DNA of 17,573 bases from an uncultured Collinsella sp. (lineage in GTDB: Bacteria; Actinomycetota; Coriobacteriia; Coriobacteriales; Coriobacteriaceae): NCBI GenBank assembly GCA_900549655.1, contig UROZ01000032.1, forward strand, positions 1-17,573. Reading direction: 5' to 3'. The notes below the pieces were generated by a model. That model did not search any database. It was not told the DNA's origin and worked only from the letters and a program-made list of their open reading frames with translations. Shown here piece by piece: positions 14,229-17,573 of the stretch (position 1 is its first letter; each line of letters opens with the position of its first letter). The position numbers were made by a program, and so were the translations under genes.

Positions 14229-15104
14229 CTATACAAGACCCCAGGTCTTGACCTCTTGGTCGAGCCAGCCGTCGGCCAGGCGATCGCAAATCACCTGATC
14301 GACCACGGCCGAAAGGTCGCAGCCCTTCTTGGTCGCCACGCCGTAGCCCTGCTCGCCAAACTTGACCTCGGGCTGCAGCAGCTCAACGGTCTCGTTCATG
14401 TAACCGGCCAGCGTGGAGCGGTCCATGGCAAAGACGTCGATATTGCCGGCGTCGAGCGAGCTCTTGATGATGGGATAGCCGCTAAAGGCCCTAAACTCTG
14501 GCTTGCAGCTAAAGCCGTTGTCCTTGATCATCTGCTCGATCAGGCCCTGCGTGGTAGCACCCTGGCTCACGCCGATGACCTTGCCGTCCAGATCCTCAAT
14601 CGAGGTAAAGCCCGAACGCTTCTTGACCATAAGTCCCACGTAGTCGGTGCGGTACGGCGTCGAGAAATCCCAGCTCTCCTTGCGCTCGTCGGTGATGGTG
14701 TAGGTCGCCGCGACCACGTCAAGTTGGCCGTTATCGATCAGCGGGCCGCGCGTCTTGGGCGTTACGTCGGTAAACTCAACAAGCTCCTGAGCGCGAGCCT
14801 CCTTGTAGCTCACGCCAAAGACGGCAGCGGCGATCTGGTAGCACAAATCGACTTCCATGCCCTCAAAGCGGCCCTTGGCGGTGTCGTAATAGCCGTAGCC
14901 GGGAACGTCCTTCTTAACGCCGGCATTCAGATGGCCACGCGACTTGATGGCCGCAAGCTTGGACCCTTTGTCGGAGCCCTCGCCGCTGGTGGAGTCGCCG
15001 CAACCGGTAAGCACGGTCCCCGTCAGCGCAAGCATGCCGGCGCCCGCCAGCTGCAAAAAGTGACGGCGCGACATGGCCGCCCTCGTCATATCCGTCATGT
15101 CCAT
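14229..15104 (-). CDS. amino acid ABC transporter substrate-binding lipoprotein (Tat-type signal)
   Basis: A 291-residue extracellular receptor of the solute-binding family 3 (GlnH/GluB-like). The N-terminus carries a twin-arginine motif SRRHFLQ (12-18), a hydrophobic stretch, and a lipobox LTGC with Cys35, so it is probably Tat-exported and lipid-anchored. Family landmarks follow: AAIKSRGHLNAGV, FEGMEVDLCYQIA, DVVAATYTITDERKESWDFS, and VIGVSQGATTQGLIEQ. Glutamate, glutamine or a similar polar amino acid is the likely cargo; the exact one cannot be read from sequence. The start is uncertain between ATGs at 15104, 15089 and 15074, none with a strong ribosome site; 15104 lies eight bases after the ATPase stop. 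All keep the Tat motif. Confidence 0.88.
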   Translation of the reverse strand: MDMTDMTRAAMSRRHFLQLAGAGMLALTGTVLTGCGDSTSGEGSDKGSKLAAIKSRGHLNAGVKKDVPGYGYYDTAKGRFEGMEVDLCYQIAAAVFGVSYKEARAQELVEFTDVTPKTRGPLIDNGQLDVVAATYTITDERKESWDFSTPYRTDYVGLMVKKRSGFTSIEDLDGKVIGVSQGATTQGLIEQMIKDNGFSCKPEFRAFSGYPIIKSSLDAGNIDVFAMDRSTLAGYMNETVELLQPEVKFGEQGYGVATKKGCDLSAVVDQVICDRLADGWLDQEVKTWGLV

Positions 15105-15112
15105 CACCGCGC

Positions 15113-15844
15113 CTAGTGCAGAATCTTGGACAGGAACTCGCGGCAACGCGGGTTCTCGGGGTTATCGAAGAAGTGCTCGGGCGTGCCCTCCTCCAGGATG
15201 CGGCCGTCCTCCATAAAGATGACGCGGTCGGCCACCTGGCGCGCAAAGCCCATCTCGTGCGTCACGCAGATCATGGTGATGTCCTCCTGCGCGAGCTCGA
15301 TCATAACGTCCAGAACCTCCTGGACCATCTCGGGGTCGAGCGCCGAGGTCGGCTCGTCAAACAGGATGATGGGCTGCTTGGTGCACAGGGCACGGGCGAT
15401 GGCGATACGCTGCTGCTGACCGCCCGAGAGATTCTGCGGATACTCGCCGGCCTTATGAGCCATGCCGACGCGCTTGAGCGCGGCGATGGCGATCTCGGTC
15501 GCCTCCTCCTTGCTCTTCTTTTGCAGCTTGATGGGCGCGAGCGTCAGGTTGCCCAGCACCGTCATGTTGGGATACAGGTTGAACTGCTGAAACACCATGG
15601 AACTATACTTGCGAGCCATCTCCAGGTGATTCTTTTTGGTGAGCGGCGTACCGTCGATGACGACCTCGCCCGACGTGGGCTCCTCCAGATAATCGACGCA
15701 ACGGATGAGCGTCGACTTACCCGAGCCGGAAGGCCCGATCATTACGAGCTTCTCGCCGCGCTTGACGGTGAGATTGATATCTTTGAGCACATGCAGGTCG
15801 CCAAAGTACTTGTTGAGATGCTTGATCTCGATCATGTCTGCCAT
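15113..15844 (-). CDS. polar amino acid ABC transporter ATPase (GlnQ/GluA-like)
   Basis: A 243-residue ATP-binding subunit powering the importer from the cytoplasmic face. All motifs are present: Walker A GPSGSGKST (37-45), Q-loop FQQFNLYPNMTVLGN (85-99), signature LSGGQQQRIAIARAL (139-153), Walker B IILFDEPTSALD (159-170), and H-loop His196 in CVTHEMGFA. The FQQFNL...MTVL pattern is typical of polar amino acid ATPases. It is the first gene of a four-gene operon (ATPase, receptor, two permeases) with very short gaps, the order seen in GluABCD-type importers. ATG 15844 follows GGGAAGGGA by a few bases. Confidence 0.95.
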   Translation of the reverse strand: MADMIEIKHLNKYFGDLHVLKDINLTVKRGEKLVMIGPSGSGKSTLIRCVDYLEEPTSGEVVIDGTPLTKKNHLEMARKYSSMVFQQFNLYPNMTVLGNLTLAPIKLQKKSKEEATEIAIAALKRVGMAHKAGEYPQNLSGGQQQRIAIARALCTKQPIILFDEPTSALDPEMVQEVLDVMIELAQEDITMICVTHEMGFARQVADRVIFMEDGRILEEGTPEHFFDNPENPRCREFLSKILH

Positions 15845-15879
15845 GAATGTCCCTTCCCTGCGTTTACACGAGTTGAACT

Positions 15880-15885
15880 ATTGTA
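15880..15885 (-). promoter_or_regulatory. -10 box of the ABC importer operon
   Basis: TACAAT on the minus strand lies 35 bases before the ATPase start. A 17-base spacer would put the -35 at CTGCGG, a weak match, so an activator or a relaxed promoter is possible. Confidence 0.4.
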
Positions 15886-15950
15886 CGGAAAGAACCACGT
15901 TTCCGCAGCCCACACTACATTCCCGTAAAGAACCCGCAACCTTCCACCCA

Positions 15951-16017
15951 CTCATTGGGGACAGGCTTAAATGAGTACCTGCTCATTGGGCACTCATTTA
16001 AGCCTGTCCCCAATGAG
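15951..16017. repeat. REP-like hairpin copy 5, perfect 26-bp stem
   Basis: Bases 15951-15976 are repeated inverted without mismatch at 15992-16017 around a 15-base loop. Both arms contain GGGGACAGGC (or its complement), and the outer CTCATTGGG motif recurs within the loop. It lies between the yqeY terminator and the ABC operon promoter, with no T-run on either side. Confidence 0.75.
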
Positions 16018-16059
16018 CGCCCAATGACCAGCCAGGGGAGGCGCCCTTCATCGGCCGAC

Positions 16060-16090
16060 AAAAAAGGGCGCGACCGCAATGGTCACGCCC
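16060..16090 (-). terminator. intrinsic terminator of the ppiC-yqeY operon
   Basis: On the minus strand GGGCGTGACC (16081-16090) pairs with GGTCGCGCCC (16066-16075) with one wobble, and six T residues follow. It begins 29 bases after the yqeY stop. Confidence 0.9.
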
Positions 16091-16119
16091 CTCAGCATCG
16101 GCTATGTGTCGGTCAGCCC

Positions 16120-16563
16120 TTAAGACAGCTTTGCTCCGACGATCTTTGCCGCGGCCGGCTTATCGAAGTTGCCGCCGGTGGCCTTGCCCAGAGCGCCCAT
16201 GACCTGGCCCATCTGCTTCTTAGAGGTCGCGCCCAGCTCGGCGATGACCTGCTCGATCAGGGCCTCGAGCTCCTCGCCCGAAACCTGCGCGGGCAGCAGA
16301 CTCTCCAGAATCTTGACCTGCTCGGTCAGGTTGTCGGTACGGTCCTGGTCGGTGCCGGCCTTGATGGACATCTCCAGCGTCTCGCTCGTCTGCTTAATCA
16401 GACGCTTGATCATGCTGTTGACGTCTTCCTCGGTCACATCACGACGCTCGTTAACCTCGATGTTCTTCACCTCGGCCTTAACCTGGCGAATGATAGACAG
16501 GCGAACCTTGTCCTTGGCCTTCATGGCCGAAATCATTTCCTTCTGCAGCTCTTCGTTGGTCAT
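16120..16563 (-). CDS. yqeY: GatB/YqeY domain protein
   Basis: A 147-residue cytoplasmic protein of the YqeY family, related to the tail domain of GatB, the amidotransferase subunit that corrects Glu-tRNA(Gln). The family pattern is seen throughout: MISAMKAKDKVRLSIIRQV near the start, RLIKQTSETLEMSIKAGTDQ in the middle, ILESLLPAQVSGEELEALI, and the closing KQMGQVMGALGKATGGNFD. The role of stand-alone YqeY is not settled. ATG 16563 has GAGGAGG eight bases upstream; the slightly longer frame to 16599 has no ribosome site. It follows the foldase gene by 54 bases and shares its terminator. Confidence 0.92.
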   Translation of the reverse strand: MTNEELQKEMISAMKAKDKVRLSIIRQVKAEVKNIEVNERRDVTEEDVNSMIKRLIKQTSETLEMSIKAGTDQDRTDNLTEQVKILESLLPAQVSGEELEALIEQVIAELGATSKKQMGQVMGALGKATGGNFDKPAAAKIVGAKLS

Positions 16564-16617
16564 CTGCAAATCCTCCTCAATAGTGCGGGCGGCACTCACG
16601 CGGGCACCGCCCCATGA

Positions 16618-17573
16618 TTACTCAGTCGTCGACGAATCGTCGGTCGAACTCTTGGTGACGCCCTTCAGGCTGACGTTGTACGGCACGTCCTTGGGCATGG
16701 GGTTAACGGTGATGTCGGCGTCCTTCTTGTACTGCTCCAGCCACTCGCTGTACGCGGTGCTTGCCGCCTGCGTCTTCACCACGTTGGAGACGTACTTCTT
16801 GATCTCCTTGGGCACCTGCTTAATGTCATCGACCTGATTATCGACGTGGAAGTAGTCGGTGCACTTGATGATGTGATAACCATAGGTCGACTCGACGACG
16901 TCGCTCACATCGCCCTTATTGAGTCCCTCGAGTGCCGCCTGATAGCTGTCGACGAAGGTAGTGAGCTTGTCCCAGCCCACATCGCCCTTCTTCTCCTTGG
17001 AGCCGGTGTCGTCGGAATACTGCTCCACGGCATCCTCAAAGCTCAGCTCGCCGGAGTTGATCTTGTCCAGGCACTCCTGCGCCTTGGCCTTGGCGGCGGC
17101 CTTGTCCTCGTCGGAAGCGTCAGAATCGACCTTGATCAGGATATTCGACGAACGACGGGCATCGTTGTAGTTGGACAGGTTCTCATTGATGTAATCGACA
17201 ATCTCGCTGTCCTTGGGCTTGCTGGTGGGTGCCACGGCATCCTTGAGCTTCTGCTGCGCCAGGCTCTCCTTGAGCGAATCCTTGTAGGTGTCCTCGGTGT
17301 AGCCGTAGGTCTTAAGGGTCTTCTTGAAAGCCTTAGCGCCGCCGGCACTCTTGCAGGCGTCCTTCCAAGCCTTCTCTACCTCCTCGTCCGAGACGGTCAC
17401 GCCGTTTTCCTTCTGCGCCTGCTGAAGCAGGATCTGCTGCGCGTAGGAGTCGATGAGCTGCTTGCGGTACTTCTTGGGCGTGAGGTCATTGTCGACCAGG
17501 TACTGTGCCCAGTCCTTGTCCTTGGTGTAGCCGTAGGACGTGCGCATGCTCATGATCTGCTTGGTCACGGTGT
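16618..17573 (-). CDS. PpiC/SurA-type peptidyl-prolyl isomerase (foldase), 5' end outside the window
   Basis: At least 318 residues of a secreted foldase; the frame is open at the window edge, so the start and signal peptide are missing. The visible N-terminal part (SYGYTKDKDWAQYLVDN... and PKKYRKQLIDSYAQQIL) is a SurA_N-like helical chaperone domain. A parvulin domain follows at about 140-245 of the visible part, with SSNILIKVD, SGELSFEDAVEQYSDD, KKGDVGWD and STYGYHIIKC. The end is a Ser/Thr/Asp-rich tail. In Gram-positives such proteins (PrsA type) sit outside the membrane and help exported proteins fold, which suits a cell with several surface proteins. The internal GTG at 17568 has no visible ribosome site, so it is not taken as the start. 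Confidence 0.88.
   Translation of the reverse strand, partial: TVTKQIMSMRTSYGYTKDKDWAQYLVDNDLTPKKYRKQLIDSYAQQILLQQAQKENGVTVSDEEVEKAWKDACKSAGGAKAFKKTLKTYGYTEDTYKDSLKESLAQQKLKDAVAPTSKPKDSEIVDYINENLSNYNDARRSSNILIKVDSDASDEDKAAAKAKAQECLDKINSGELSFEDAVEQYSDDTGSKEKKGDVGWDKLTTFVDSYQAALEGLNKGDVSDVVESTYGYHIIKCTDYFHVDNQVDDIKQVPKEIKKYVSNVVKTQAASTAYSEWLEQYKKDADITVNPMPKDVPYNVSLKGVTKSSTDDSSTTE

Noticed and set aside
6515..16017. CRISPR array
   Set aside because: The repeated hairpins are kilobases apart, vary in their stems, and show no regular repeat-spacer spacing or cas genes.

Overview
The window looks like a chromosome segment of a high-GC, Gram-positive member of the Coriobacteriia, most probably Collinsella or a close relative. 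The reasons are strongly GC-ending codons, an NfnAB-type ferredoxin/NADP oxidoreductase pair, a LuxR regulator fused to a many-helix membrane domain, and cell-wall-anchored surface proteins with an L-x-A-T-G sorting motif. The assignment rests on gene content remembered for these bacteria; no database was searched.

Layout, left to right. The plus strand starts with the last 51 codons of glmU and then prs; both belong to precursor and nucleotide metabolism. The first ~600 bases use GGG and CGG codons that are absent from the rest of prs, so prs looks like a mosaic. Next comes an accessory pocket (1346-3075): two ~200-bp elements with near-identical 24-bp terminal inverted repeats bracket a lone gene for a putative PD-(D/E)XK (DUF559/Vsr-like) nuclease. 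Then follow pth (peptidyl-tRNA hydrolase) and the overlapping nfnA-nfnB pair, each ending in a clear terminator-like hairpin.

From 6.6 to 10.5 kb, two minus-strand genes encode cell-wall-anchored proteins with unrelated middles but nearly the same first 51 residues and the same 35-residue C-terminal anchor layout. A membrane-embedded LuxR regulator is divergent from the second and could control it. From 12.1 kb to the end everything is on the minus strand. Read in the direction of transcription: a PpiC/SurA-like foldase (cut by the window edge), a YqeY/GatB-like protein, a terminator, then a polar amino acid ABC importer (ATPase, Tat-type lipoprotein receptor, two permeases), and a cytidylate-kinase-like protein.

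The intergenic spaces hold several families of inverted repeats. One is a REP-like hairpin with a GGGGACAG core, present at five places. Two copies share 24 identical bases in opposite orientation on either side of the first surface-protein gene, two bracket the cytidylate-kinase-like gene, and one is a perfect 26-bp-stem hairpin upstream of the ABC operon. No tRNA, rRNA, CRISPR array or intact transposase was seen. The most noteworthy items are the paired inverted-repeat elements around the nuclease, the modular surface-protein leader, the REP-like family, and the prs mosaic.
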